DNA from: Oceaniglobus ichthyenteri
GTDB taxonomy: Bacteria > Pseudomonadota > Alphaproteobacteria > Rhodobacterales > Rhodobacteraceae
DNA length: 64,000 nt
NCBI RefSeq assembly: GCF_003057885.1
Contig: NZ_QAGK01000001.1
Span: forward strand, 496,001-560,000
Direction of reading: 5' to 3'
A program made the position numbers and the translations under genes. The notes beneath the pieces were generated by a model. The model had not been told where the DNA came from. It saw only the letters and a list, made by a program, of their open reading frames with translations, and did not search any database. Numbering within the stretch: the stretch's first letter is position 1; each line of letters opens with the position of its first letter. This document shows positions 34,380-43,024 of this stretch, one piece after another.

Positions 34380-35948
34380 TTATTTCGGCGTGATCGCGTA
34401 GGCGCGGGTTTCCTGATCAATCCGCGGTACGAAATTCAGCTTGCCAGCCTTGGCCGCCGATACGCTTTGCAAGATTACGGTCGGGATCAGCGCGCGGTCT
34501 TCCATGGCGATGAACGACGCTTCTTCATACAGCTTCCTGCGCGCTTCCGGGTCCAGCGTTTGTGCGCCTTCGCCGAACACACGGTCGAAATCGGGGTTGG
34601 AATAGCCCGAGCGGTTGAAGTTGCCGAAGCCCTTTTCAGGATCCTTGGTATGAACCAGTGCGCCATAGGTATAGGCGGCCTCACCCGTCAGGGTGCCCCA
34701 TGCCGACATCGTCATGGTGTATTCCTCGCGCGCGGCGGCGGGGAAATACACGGTGCCGTTCAACGCCTGCGCATTCACTTTCAGCCCGGCGCGCGACCAC
34801 ATTTGCGCCAGCGCCTCGCAGACCACGGCATCGCCGGGCACGCGGTTGTTGGTGCAGGTGAAATCAATTTCGAATCCGTCGGGATATCCGGCTTCGGTCA
34901 ACAATGCCTTGGCCTGTTCGATATCATAGGCAGGGGCGGGCAATTCGCTGGAATACCCAAAGAACCCTTCTGGCATCAACTGATTGGCAGGGGTGCCCAG
35001 ACCTTCGAGAACGATACTCACCAGAACGTCACGGTTGATCGCCAGATCCAGCGCCTTGCGCACGCGCACATCCTGCAACGGATTGCCGTCAACCTCTTTG
35101 CCGTTCACCTTGATCGGCTGGGGCTCTTCGTCTTTTACCGATGGCGCGATATTCAGGATATACACCGAATCCGACACGAATGTATCGATGCTGCTGTCGT
35201 TTTTCATCGACAGGTAATCGGTCGCAGGCACATAGTTGATCATATCCACCTGGCCCGATTTCAACGCGGCCACGCGGGCGGCATCATCAGGGATTTCGCG
35301 GCGCGTGACCTTGTCCCACACGGGTGCGTCGCCCCAGTATCCGTCGAACTTTTCCAGCACCAGATCGCCTTTTGGCTCCCAGCTGACAAAGGTGAACGGC
35401 CCGGTTCCGATGGCCTTTTCGCCCGAGTTGAATTCTTCGTTGCGGGCTTCCATGCCGGTTTCGCTGGGCACCACGAACAGACGGGTGAAATCGTTGGGCA
35501 GGGATGGCGCCATGCCCTTGGTTTTCACGCGCAAGGTGTAATCATCGACCACTTCGACCGAATCGACGTATTTGGTATACAGGGTCATCGGCATCGGGCC
35601 GGTGACTTCCGGGATGCGTTCGATGCTGAATTTCGCGTCTTCGGCAGTAAAATCGGTGCCGTCGTGAAATTTCACGCCTTCGCGCATCTTGAATTCCCAC
35701 GTCGTATCGTCAATCGCCTCCCAGCTGACGGCGAGGCCGGGCTTGAGCTGCAGGGTTTCATCCACATCGACCAGCGTATCAAACACGTGGCGCAGGGATT
35801 CCGCCTGACTGCCCAGGGTTGACCAGTGCGGGTCGATGGAATCAGGCCCGGCGCGCAAACCAATGGTCAGATCCGCAGCCATCGCCGACGGGGCGACAAC
35901 CACCAGGGCAAGGGCGGCAAGGCCCGATTTGAGAGTATTCAACATCAT
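34380..35948 (-). CDS. Peptide ABC transporter substrate-binding protein (SBP family 5, OppA/DppA-like)
   Basis: 522 residues from an ATG at 35948, 8 nt after GGAG (two other ATGs within two codons are alternatives). The signal peptide runs MMLNTLKSGLAALALVVV to SAMAADL. Family 5 signatures are DSIDPHWSTLGSQAESLRHVFDTLVD, YTLRVKTKGMAPSLPNDF, AIGTGPFTFVSWEPKGDLVLEKFDGYWG and RKALDLAINRDVLV. These proteins bind peptides or related compounds such as opines, nickel chelates or glutathione. First gene of the opp operon, divergent from the GntR regulator. Confidence 0.93.
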   Translation of the reverse strand: MMLNTLKSGLAALALVVVAPSAMAADLTIGLRAGPDSIDPHWSTLGSQAESLRHVFDTLVDVDETLQLKPGLAVSWEAIDDTTWEFKMREGVKFHDGTDFTAEDAKFSIERIPEVTGPMPMTLYTKYVDSVEVVDDYTLRVKTKGMAPSLPNDFTRLFVVPSETGMEARNEEFNSGEKAIGTGPFTFVSWEPKGDLVLEKFDGYWGDAPVWDKVTRREIPDDAARVAALKSGQVDMINYVPATDYLSMKNDSSIDTFVSDSVYILNIAPSVKDEEPQPIKVNGKEVDGNPLQDVRVRKALDLAINRDVLVSIVLEGLGTPANQLMPEGFFGYSSELPAPAYDIEQAKALLTEAGYPDGFEIDFTCTNNRVPGDAVVCEALAQMWSRAGLKVNAQALNGTVYFPAAAREEYTMTMSAWGTLTGEAAYTYGALVHTKDPEKGFGNFNRSGYSNPDFDRVFGEGAQTLDPEARRKLYEEASFIAMEDRALIPTVILQSVSAAKAGKLNFVPRIDQETRAYAITPK

Positions 35949-35963
35949 TCCCATGTCTCCATT

Positions 35964-35983
35964 TGTTATATTTATCTGTAACA
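35964..35983. promoter_or_regulatory. Candidate operator between the opp and GntR operons
   Basis: TGTTA (35964-35968) and TAACA (35979-35983) form an inverted repeat with a 10-bp AT-rich spacer just upstream of the binding-protein start, inside a strongly AT-rich divergent promoter region (about 35960-36130). The neighbouring GntR regulator is the obvious candidate to bind it. Short arms make this tentative. Confidence 0.35.
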
Positions 35984-36132
35984 CTACGCGGCGAAACTTT
36001 TTTTCGTCAAGCCAATTTACACCAAAAAACATCGCCATCCAGAAACAAAATTGCGCCAACCGGGCAAAATATAGGTCGAAAGCTTAAAAATTAGACTTGA
36101 GCCACAAAATGTTATTCTGCATTGATACTCTT

Positions 36133-37134
36133 ATGAAGAGCAATGACCCCAATGGAATCGCCCCCGCCCTTGCGCGCATCGCAGCGGCAATCGACGACTC
36201 ATCGTCAATTTCGGTATCGGTGCAACTGCGCGGTGCACTGGAATACGGGATAGCCACGGGCGACATCCCCGCCGGTGGCCGCCTGCCTTCGGTGCGCAAA
36301 CTGGCGATGACACTGGGCCTGTCGCCGGTGACCGTTTCCAATGTTTACGCCGCCCTTCAGGAACGCGGGCAGATCGAAGGACGCATCGGGTCGGGCACGT
36401 TCGTCACCGACCGGGGCCGCCCTTCGGCGGCAGGCGCCGACCGTCTGGCCGCCTTCGAACGGCGCATCGCCGATCTGATCGCCGCCGGGCGCGATCTGGG
36501 GCTTTCGCCACAGGATGTGGCCTTTCGCGTTTCCATGGCGCCACGCACACCCGAACGGGGGATACGGGTGCTTCTTCTTGGCACGTTCCGCGAGGCCACC
36601 GCCGCCTATGCCGATGATCTGAGGCCAATGCTGAACAGCGTTGATACCGTGATACCATGGGTCACGTCCGAAACCGCGCCCGCGCCCGCCGCCGATGTGG
36701 TGTTTTGCGCGCGCACCATTTCGGGCGAGGCGGCGCGCCTGTTTCCCGACCTGCCGATGGTGGCGATGGTGCTGATTCCAAACGAGGCGACGCGCATCGC
36801 GCTGGCCTCGATTGCACCGGATTCACGGGTTGTGGCCGTTTCATATTTCGATGATTTCCTGACCGTTCTGAAGGCCGGGATCACCCGCTTTGCCCCGCAT
36901 GTGGATCGGGTGACGGCGGTGCCGCGCACGGCGCTTGATCTCGATGATCTGCTTGAGCGGTGCGATGTGCTGATTCACGTCACCGGCGCCGAATACCTGC
37001 GCGACCGTATGCGCCCCGATCAAACCTGTATCGAATATCGCCACACCCCCGACACCCAAACCGTACGCGCCGAGCTGCTGCCGATGATTGATACGTTGCG
37101 TGCGCGAACAAAGGAGACATTGAATGAAAATTAG
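36133..37134 (+). CDS. GntR-family transcriptional regulator
   Basis: 333 residues from the ATG at 36133; an in-frame ATG at 36109 is an alternative, as neither has a clear Shine-Dalgarno site. Residues about 25-95 are a GntR winged helix (LRGALEYGIATGDIPAGGRLPSVRKLAMTLGLSPVTVSNVYAALQ then a GSGTFV wing). The remaining part is not an aminotransferase (so not MocR) nor FCD or UTRA; it looks like an alpha/beta sensor domain with alternating strands such as IRVLLLGTF, VVFCARTIS and VVAVSYFDD, of unknown ligand. It is the first gene of a six-gene operon whose members overlap, and it is divergent from opp, so it likely controls both. Confidence 0.85.
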   Translation: MKSNDPNGIAPALARIAAAIDDSSSISVSVQLRGALEYGIATGDIPAGGRLPSVRKLAMTLGLSPVTVSNVYAALQERGQIEGRIGSGTFVTDRGRPSAAGADRLAAFERRIADLIAAGRDLGLSPQDVAFRVSMAPRTPERGIRVLLLGTFREATAAYADDLRPMLNSVDTVIPWVTSETAPAPAADVVFCARTISGEAARLFPDLPMVAMVLIPNEATRIALASIAPDSRVVAVSYFDDFLTVLKAGITRFAPHVDRVTAVPRTALDLDDLLERCDVLIHVTGAEYLRDRMRPDQTCIEYRHTPDTQTVRAELLPMIDTLRARTKETLNEN

Positions 37135-37825
37135 TGAAAGCAACTGGTTTGAAGTTGAGGAATACCTGAAATCCGATGACCGCTGTGTTTTGCCCTTGGG
37201 CAGCACCGAACAACATGCCCATCTGTCATTGGCGGTCGATTCGATCCTGTCCGAAAAAATGGCCGCCGATGCTGCTGCCCCGCTGGGCGTGCCGGTGTTT
37301 CCCGCCGTTCCCTATGGACTGACGCCGTATTTCATGGCGTTTCCGGGCACGGTTTCGTTGAAACTGAACACCTATGCCACGCTTGTGCGCGATATCCTCG
37401 ACAGTCTGTATGACACCGGGTTTCGCCGGATCCTGATCGTGAACGGCCACGGCGGCAACAGCCCTGTGCAACCCGTTTGTGCCGAATGGATGCAGGACCG
37501 CGACGGTGCCCGGTGCCGGTTTCACGACTGGTGGCGCGCGCCCAAGACATGGGAGGCGGTGCAAACCCTTGACCCAATAGCCTCGCACGCGTCCTGGATG
37601 GAGAATTTCCCCTGGACACGGCTTGAGGGCCGCGCCCTGCCCAATCACCAGAAACCCTTTGTCGATTTCGACCGCCTGCGTGACCGCAACGCGCAGGGCG
37701 TGCGCGAATTGATCGGCGATGGCAATTATGGGGGCGTCTACCAGAAACCCGATGAGGACATGCACCGCATCTGGGACATCGCGGTTGAAGAAACCCGCGC
37801 GCTGCTGGACGGTGATTGGGCATGA
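37124..37825 (+). CDS. Creatininase-family amidohydrolase
   Basis: 233 residues; the ATG overlaps the end of the GntR gene by 11 nt. Creatininase-family landmarks are present: LPLGSTEQHAHLSLAVDS (metal-binding Glu29, His31 and Asp39), YGLTPYFMAFPGT, and the LIVNGHGGNSP motif. Members hydrolyse cyclic or linear amide bonds in small molecules (creatinine, 3-dehydro-4-phosphotetronate-type intermediates, formamidopyrimidines in riboflavin synthesis) using two metal ions. The context of amide hydrolases suggests a catabolic ring-opening or amide-cleaving step; the substrate is unknown. Confidence 0.85.
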   Translation: MKISESNWFEVEEYLKSDDRCVLPLGSTEQHAHLSLAVDSILSEKMAADAAAPLGVPVFPAVPYGLTPYFMAFPGTVSLKLNTYATLVRDILDSLYDTGFRRILIVNGHGGNSPVQPVCAEWMQDRDGARCRFHDWWRAPKTWEAVQTLDPIASHASWMENFPWTRLEGRALPNHQKPFVDFDRLRDRNAQGVRELIGDGNYGGVYQKPDEDMHRIWDIAVEETRALLDGDWA

Positions 37826-38838
37826 GCGATGATCCGATCCTGATCTGGGGCGCGGGCGCCATCGGTGGCATTCTGGGCGCATATTTCGCGCGGGCCGGTC
37901 ATGCGGTGCACATGGTCGATATCGTCGCCGACCATGTGGACGAGATGCGCCAAGGCTTGCGCATCGAAGGCCCGGTCGAGGCATTCACCGAACCCCTGAC
38001 CGCCGATACGCCCGAAACCCTGACCGGCACGTTCCGCCGCGTGATCCTGGCGGTCAAGGCGCACCATACCGCGGGTGCCATGGACATGTTGATGCCGCAT
38101 CTGGCCGAGGACGGATTTGTCGTGTCGGCGCAGAATGGGCTGAACGAACGGGTGATCGCGGGCAAGATCGGGGCCGAGCGTACCATGGGCTGTTTCGTAA
38201 ACTATGGCGCCGACTGGCTGGAGCCCGGGCGCATCCTATATGGCAACCGCGCCGCCGTGGCCTTGGGCGAACTCGATGGCACGATGACCGACCGATTGCG
38301 CGACATGCACGCCCTGTTTTCACTGGTCGAACCCGATGCCGTGGCGACCGACAATATCTGGGGCTATCTCTGGGGCAAGCTGGGATATGGCGCGCTGTTG
38401 TTTGCCACCGCCCTGACGCCCGAATCGATGTCTGACGCGATGAACCCGCCCGCGACACGCCCGGTCTATGCAAAACTTGGCCAAGAGGTGATGCAACTGG
38501 CCGCCGCCGAAGGGGTCACGCCACTGGGGTTCAACGGATTCGACCCCGAAGGATTCCGCACGGGTGATCCGGCCCGCATCGACACCGCCATCGACACAAT
38601 GGTCGCCCACAACCGCAAGACCGCGAAAACCCATTCCGGCATTTACCGCGATCTTGCCGTACGCAAACGCAAGACCGAAGTAGATGCACAGGTTGGCGTT
38701 CTGGTCAGCATCGGGCGCACCCACGGCATTGCCACCCCCGCGCTGGAATTGCTGTGCGCCCTGATCCACGACATCGAAGACGGGCGCGAAGAGCAATCAA
38801 CCGGTCTTTTACAAAGGTTCCTGCCGCTATGCACCTGA
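37822..38838 (+). CDS. Ketopantoate reductase-family NAD(P)-dependent dehydrogenase (PanE/ApbA-like)
   Basis: 338 residues from the ATG at 37822, overlapping the creatininase-type stop as ATGA. A Rossmann dinucleotide loop WGAGAIGGILGAYFARAGH is at residues about 8-26, LAVKAHHTAGAMD corresponds to the AVKA-Y motif, SAQNGLNE is the conserved asparagine region, and NIWGYLWGKLGYGALLFATAL matches the catalytic K-x-x-x-N/x region of the family. Being in a catabolic operon, it more likely reduces or oxidises another 2-keto or 2-hydroxy acid than ketopantoate, so panE is not used as a symbol. Confidence 0.82.
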   Translation: MSDDPILIWGAGAIGGILGAYFARAGHAVHMVDIVADHVDEMRQGLRIEGPVEAFTEPLTADTPETLTGTFRRVILAVKAHHTAGAMDMLMPHLAEDGFVVSAQNGLNERVIAGKIGAERTMGCFVNYGADWLEPGRILYGNRAAVALGELDGTMTDRLRDMHALFSLVEPDAVATDNIWGYLWGKLGYGALLFATALTPESMSDAMNPPATRPVYAKLGQEVMQLAAAEGVTPLGFNGFDPEGFRTGDPARIDTAIDTMVAHNRKTAKTHSGIYRDLAVRKRKTEVDAQVGVLVSIGRTHGIATPALELLCALIHDIEDGREEQSTGLLQRFLPLCT

Positions 38839-39584
38839 GTTTCGAAGGAAAAACCTTTGCCGTCACTGGCGCCGCACAAGGCATCGGCGCGGCCATTGTT
38901 GAAACGCTTGCCCACTCTGGTGCCACTGTCGCTGCAATCGACATCGACCGTGACGGCATGACGCCACTCACCGCCCTGCCCCACGTCACCCTGCACGCCG
39001 GTGATCTGGGCCACCGCGATGCGGCGCTTGCGCTCTGCGCCGAGGTCACCGACCGCCACGGAACAATTGACGGGCTGATCACCGCCGCCGGGGGCGTGCG
39101 CGGCCAGATCGGCCGCCCGCTGGAACAGATCGACACGGCAGATTGGTCTGCGATTTTCGCCGCCAACGTGGATGCGGCAATGTGGTGCGCCCAAGGGTTT
39201 GCGCCCGGCATGAAATCGCAAGGGGCGGGCCGGATTGTCACCATTTCATCGGGCGCGGGGCTCAAGGCCAGCCTGACTGGCATTCAGGCCTATGCCGCCG
39301 CCAAACACGCCCTTGTCGGGCTAACCAAACAACTGGCGCTGGAGTTGGGGCCATCGGGCATTACGGTCAATTCCGTTGCGCCGGGGTTCATCCTGTCAAA
39401 CCCGTCGACCGAGAAACAGTGGGATGCCTTCGGCCCGGACCGCCAGAAACAGATCATGGGCAGCATCCACATGCGCCGCCTTGGACGCCCTCAGGATATC
39501 GCCGATGCCGTTGCGTTTCTGTGTTCGGACCGCGCCGCATGGATCACCGGACAGATACTGCAAGTTGATGGAGGACATGCATGA
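38829..39584 (+). CDS. Short-chain dehydrogenase/reductase
   Basis: 251 residues from the ATG at 38829, which overlaps the end of the previous gene by 10 nt. Classical SDR features: cofactor loop VTGAAQGIGAAI at residues 12-23, ITAAGG in place of NNAG, catalytic serine in TISSGAG, and the Y-x-x-x-K pair in YAAAKHALVG, then a C-terminal GQILQVDGGHA. It should oxidise or reduce a small alcohol or keto compound with NAD(P). Next gene starts inside its stop codon. Confidence 0.9.
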   Translation: MHLSFEGKTFAVTGAAQGIGAAIVETLAHSGATVAAIDIDRDGMTPLTALPHVTLHAGDLGHRDAALALCAEVTDRHGTIDGLITAAGGVRGQIGRPLEQIDTADWSAIFAANVDAAMWCAQGFAPGMKSQGAGRIVTISSGAGLKASLTGIQAYAAAKHALVGLTKQLALELGPSGITVNSVAPGFILSNPSTEKQWDAFGPDRQKQIMGSIHMRRLGRPQDIADAVAFLCSDRAAWITGQILQVDGGHA

Positions 39585-40486
39585 GCGAACCATATGAGTG
39601 GGGCGAACCGACATGGCGCGGCAAGGTCAACGCCGTGCGCGCCGGACGATCCCTGTTGCCCGATGTCTGGCCAAACGGCGCGCGCTGCGCCGTCGCCCTG
39701 TCATTTGACAGCGACCATGAAACCAACGAGTTGCGCGATGGCGGCGGGTCGGTGGCGCGCCTGTCCTGGGGCGAATTCGGGGCGCGCCGCGGTATTCCCC
39801 GCATCCGCCGCGTTCTGGACCGGTTCGGCGCCAAGGCCAGTTTCTTCGTGCCTGCCGTGTCGGCCCTGCTGCACCCCGAGGAACAGAAATCCCTGGCCGA
39901 GGATGGCCACGAAATTGGTTTGCACGGCTGGATTCACGAACTGAACACCAAACTCGACGCCGCCACCGAACGTGATCTGATGCTGCGTGCCGCCGATACC
40001 CTGGAAAAGATCAGCGGCAAACGCCCGGTGGGCATGCGCACGCCGTCTTGGGATTACAGCCCCAACACCCTTGATATTGCCCGTGAAATGGGGCTGCTTT
40101 ACGACAGCTCGCTGTTTTCCGATGATGATCCTTATGAAATCGTCGCCAACGGCGAGGCCACAGGCATTGTCGAGCTTCCGGTCGAATGGATCCGCGACGA
40201 CGCGGTGTATTTCATGATGAACCGTCACGGCGCACAGCGCCCCTATACGCCGCCCGCCGACGTGCTCGACATTTTCACCCGCGAATTTGAGGGGGCGCAT
40301 GCCGAAGGCGGCTTGTTCCTTTTGACCATGCACCCCCATGTGACGGGCTATCGCAGCCGCATTTTCATCCTCGAACAGCTTCTGGAACGCATCACCGCCA
40401 AGGGCGATTGCTGGATCGCCACCCACGCCGAAATCGCGCAATATTGCGCCGATCAGGCAGGCATGACCACGAAAGGCACGACATGA
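39581..40486 (+). CDS. Polysaccharide deacetylase-family (CE4/NodB-like) amidase, PuuE or cyclic-imide-hydrolase type
   Basis: 301 residues; the ATG overlaps the SDR stop as ATGA. The NodB-like barrel is seen from LSFDSDHETNEL (metal-binding Asp-Asp/His region), GEFGARRGIPRIRRVLDRFGAKASFFVPA, DGHEIGLHGWIHE (second metal motif), and RTPSWDYSPNTL. The absence of a signal peptide and the G-x-R-x-G-I-P-R-I pattern are more like cytoplasmic PuuE-type allantoinases and cyclic imide hydrolases than chitin or peptidoglycan deacetylases. It probably opens a cyclic amide or imide. Assignment between these subgroups is inference. Confidence 0.8.
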   Translation: MSEPYEWGEPTWRGKVNAVRAGRSLLPDVWPNGARCAVALSFDSDHETNELRDGGGSVARLSWGEFGARRGIPRIRRVLDRFGAKASFFVPAVSALLHPEEQKSLAEDGHEIGLHGWIHELNTKLDAATERDLMLRAADTLEKISGKRPVGMRTPSWDYSPNTLDIAREMGLLYDSSLFSDDDPYEIVANGEATGIVELPVEWIRDDAVYFMMNRHGAQRPYTPPADVLDIFTREFEGAHAEGGLFLLTMHPHVTGYRSRIFILEQLLERITAKGDCWIATHAEIAQYCADQAGMTTKGTT

Positions 40487-41409
40487 CCAAATTTTCACTC
40501 GCCGTTCACGGCGGCGCCGGTACGATCCTGAAAGAAAACCTGACACCCGAACTTGAGGTGCAGTATCACAATGGATTGCGCACAGCACTTGAGGCCGGAC
40601 AGGCCGTCCTGGCCAAGGGTGGCAGCGCGCTGGATGCCGTGACCGCCGCCGTTTGCGCGCTGGAGGATGAACCGCTGTTCAACGCCGGGCGCGGCGCGGT
40701 GTTCACCACCGAGGGCGTGCAGGAAATGGATGCCGCCGTGATGGACGGTGCCACCCGCAAGGCGGGCACCGTCGGCGGCATCTTTGGCCCGCGCAACCCG
40801 GTGCGCGCCGCCCGCGCGGTGATGGAAAACACCGATCACATCATGCTGATCGGGCCAAATGCGCTCAAGGTAGCAAAGGATGCGGGCCTGCCGTTCGAAG
40901 AGGCGCCGTATTTCTTTACCCAGGCGCGTTGGGACGCGCTGCAGTCCACCCTGAAGATGCGCGCGGCAGGGATTGAGGATGATGATCCGGCCCGCCGTCA
41001 CGGCACCGTGGGCGCGGTGGCCTGCGACGCCAACGGCAACCTGGCCGCAGCCACATCCACCGGCGGGATGACCGCCAAGGCACCGGGGCGGATCGGTGAT
41101 ACGCCGTTGATCGGGGCCGGCACATTCGCCGACAATGAAACCTGCGCCGTATCGGGCACCGGCCACGGCGAGGTGTTCATCCGCTTTACCGCCGCCGCCG
41201 AAATCGCCGCAAGGATGCGCCACGCGGGCCAATCGCTGGAACAGGCCGCGCGCCATGTCGTCGATATCGATCTGGGCCAGAACGACGGATCAGGCGGCGT
41301 GATCGCGGTGGATGCCAAGGGCAACATCACCCTGCCCTTCAACTGCGAAGGCATGTACCGCGGATCGGTCACACAAGACGGCGATTTCCAGACGTTCATC
41401 TATCGCTGA
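40483..41409 (+). CDS. Isoaspartyl peptidase/L-asparaginase (Ntn-hydrolase, plant type)
   Basis: 308 residues from the ATG at 40483 (ATGA overlap with the previous stop). The precursor is expected to cleave itself before Thr175 in RRHGTVGAVACD, giving the new N-terminal threonine nucleophile. SLAVHGGAGT at the start, FNAGRGAVFTTEG and the GDTPLIGAGTFAD, TGHGEVFIR segments in the beta-subunit are as in IaaA. The enzyme removes N-terminal isoaspartate from dipeptides or hydrolyses asparagine-like amides. Final gene of the GntR operon, followed by a terminator-like hairpin. Confidence 0.92.
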   Translation: MTKFSLAVHGGAGTILKENLTPELEVQYHNGLRTALEAGQAVLAKGGSALDAVTAAVCALEDEPLFNAGRGAVFTTEGVQEMDAAVMDGATRKAGTVGGIFGPRNPVRAARAVMENTDHIMLIGPNALKVAKDAGLPFEEAPYFFTQARWDALQSTLKMRAAGIEDDDPARRHGTVGAVACDANGNLAAATSTGGMTAKAPGRIGDTPLIGAGTFADNETCAVSGTGHGEVFIRFTAAAEIAARMRHAGQSLEQAARHVVDIDLGQNDGSGGVIAVDAKGNITLPFNCEGMYRGSVTQDGDFQTFIYR

Positions 41410-41456
41410 ACGGATTTCACCTTACAGGCCGCCATGCGGTTTTGAACAATGGAGCC

Positions 41457-41488
41457 AGGCGTGGGCCAATCGGCCGGTCCACGCCTTT
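41457..41488 (+). terminator. Terminator at the end of the GntR-led operon
   Basis: AGGCGTGG (41457-41464) pairs with CCACGCCT (41479-41486), with a further inner GGCC pair, and is followed by a short T run. It lies 48 nt beyond the asparaginase stop. A second small hairpin at 41552-41568 (ATGCTGC/GCAGCAT) lies near the end of the convergent HNH gene. Confidence 0.6.
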
Positions 41489-41594
41489 GCCCGCTATCGC
41501 GGCGCCAACCCGGGGCAGCGACCCGAAAAATCAACGCACCCGCACATTTTGATGCTGCGCCGCAGCATATGCACAAACACCCCTCCCGCGCCCT

Positions 41595-42179
41595 TCATGC
41601 CTCAAGTTCGGCGTCCCAGTATAGGAAATCGAGCCAGCTGTCGTGAAGGTGGTTGGGTGGAAAGCGGCGGCCCATGTTTTTCAGCTCTTCCGCTTGGGGC
41701 TGGCGGGCGGGTTTCAGCAGGTTCATTCCCGATTGGCGAAGACTTTTGCTGCCTTTGCGCAGGTTGCACCGCGAACAGGCCGCGACGACGTTTTCCCAGC
41801 TGGTGATCCCGCCGCGCGCGCGGGGGATTACATGGTCAAAGGTCAATTCGCCTTTTGCGCCGCAATACTGACAACTGAAATCGTCGCGCAGGAAAAGGTT
41901 GAACCGGGTAAAGGCCACGCGTTTCACCGGTTTCACATAATCGCGCAGAACCACCACGGACGGAATTTTGATCTGTGTCGTGGGGGATCGCACGATCTGA
42001 TCGTATTCCGCAATCACATCGACTCGGTCCAGAAACGCGGCTTTTACCGCCTCTTGCCAGGGCCAAAGGGACAGGGGGTAATAGGATAATGGCCGATAAT
42101 CGGCATTCAGCACCAAAGCCGGACAATGGCGCAAGCTACTGGGTTCACGTACAAAATTGGTTCTGAAGTCGCCGTCCAT
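41595..42179 (-). CDS. HNH endonuclease family protein
   Basis: 194 residues. A cysteine-rich HNH domain lies at about residues 100-150: CQYCG, then FDHVIPRARGG (catalytic His), then NVVAACSRCN and RKGSK. The N-terminal part (LVLNADYRPLSYYPLSLWPWQEAVKAAFLDRVDVI) is a conserved partner region found in a large family of stand-alone HNH proteins present in nearly all Rhodobacteraceae. Its cellular role is not established; it is not next to phage or intron features, so it is treated as a chromosomal housekeeping nuclease of unknown function. Confidence 0.88.
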   Translation of the reverse strand: MDGDFRTNFVREPSSLRHCPALVLNADYRPLSYYPLSLWPWQEAVKAAFLDRVDVIAEYDQIVRSPTTQIKIPSVVVLRDYVKPVKRVAFTRFNLFLRDDFSCQYCGAKGELTFDHVIPRARGGITSWENVVAACSRCNLRKGSKSLRQSGMNLLKPARQPQAEELKNMGRRFPPNHLHDSWLDFLYWDAELEA

Positions 42180-42349
42180 CGGTGCATCATCTCCTCGCCC
42201 AAGGGCGGCGGAGACCTGATGATCGGATCACATTCCGCCCCGGTAATGGTCGGACTATATATCGGCTTTGGCGTCTGACAAGCCTAAGATTTTGTGATCG
42301 TCCCGATGCAAAACCAACGAACGGCGCGGCGCCCTGCCCCGTGCTGGGG

Positions 42350-43024
42350 TCAGTCGGTGTGTTCTAACCCCAACCGTTCGCGCATGAAGGCCAGCGCCAC
42401 CGACAATCCGTCAGGTGCGATGCCATGGGCCGTGCCCTTCATGATGTGGGCGTATACGTCGATTCCGGCCTCTTGCAACGCTTCGGCGGCGGCGGGCAGG
42501 CTTTCTGGTGGCACCACATCATCGCCGTCGCCATGGATCAGCAGAACCGGCATTTTCGAAACCGCCTCATCGGCCAATGTTTCGGGGCGAAGCAACCGGC
42601 CCGAAAACCCGACAACGCCCGCCACTTCGTCATCGCGGCGCGGGGCGACATGCAGGGCCATCATCGTACCTTGGGAAAACCCAAGCAGGATCATGCGATC
42701 GGCACTCAGCCCTTCGTCGGCCAGCACGGAATCGAGATAAGCGTTCAGATCATCCACCGCCGCGCGCATGCCTGTTTCGGCTTCTTCCTCGCTTGAACCA
42801 TCAATCCAGGGAATCGGGAACCACTGAAAGCCCATCGGATTGCCGGTACAGCGTTCCGGCGCGTTGGGGGCCACAAAGGCCACGCCGGGCATATGCGGTG
42901 CCAACGGATCGGACAGGCCCAGCAAATCAGCGCCATCCGCGCCGTATCCGTGCAACAGCACCACAACCGCTGTTGCCTGCCCTTTGGGCGCGCCGGCCCG
43001 TTTGCTTTCAAGTGCCCGTGTCAT
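42350..43024 (-). CDS. Phospholipase/carboxylesterase-family alpha/beta hydrolase
   Basis: 224 residues from the ATG at 43024, overlapping the preceding glycosylase stop as ATGA. The fold is shown by VVVLLHGYGADGADLLGL, the nucleophile motif GFSQGTMMAL, LLIHGDGDDVVPP (acidic residue) and KGTAHGIAPDG (catalytic His). Length and motifs fit the YpfH/acyl-protein thioesterase-like esterase group acting on short acyl esters in the cytoplasm. Last gene of the cobK-glycosylase-esterase operon. Confidence 0.88.
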   Translation of the reverse strand: MTRALESKRAGAPKGQATAVVVLLHGYGADGADLLGLSDPLAPHMPGVAFVAPNAPERCTGNPMGFQWFPIPWIDGSSEEEAETGMRAAVDDLNAYLDSVLADEGLSADRMILLGFSQGTMMALHVAPRRDDEVAGVVGFSGRLLRPETLADEAVSKMPVLLIHGDGDDVVPPESLPAAAEALQEAGIDVYAHIMKGTAHGIAPDGLSVALAFMRERLGLEHTD

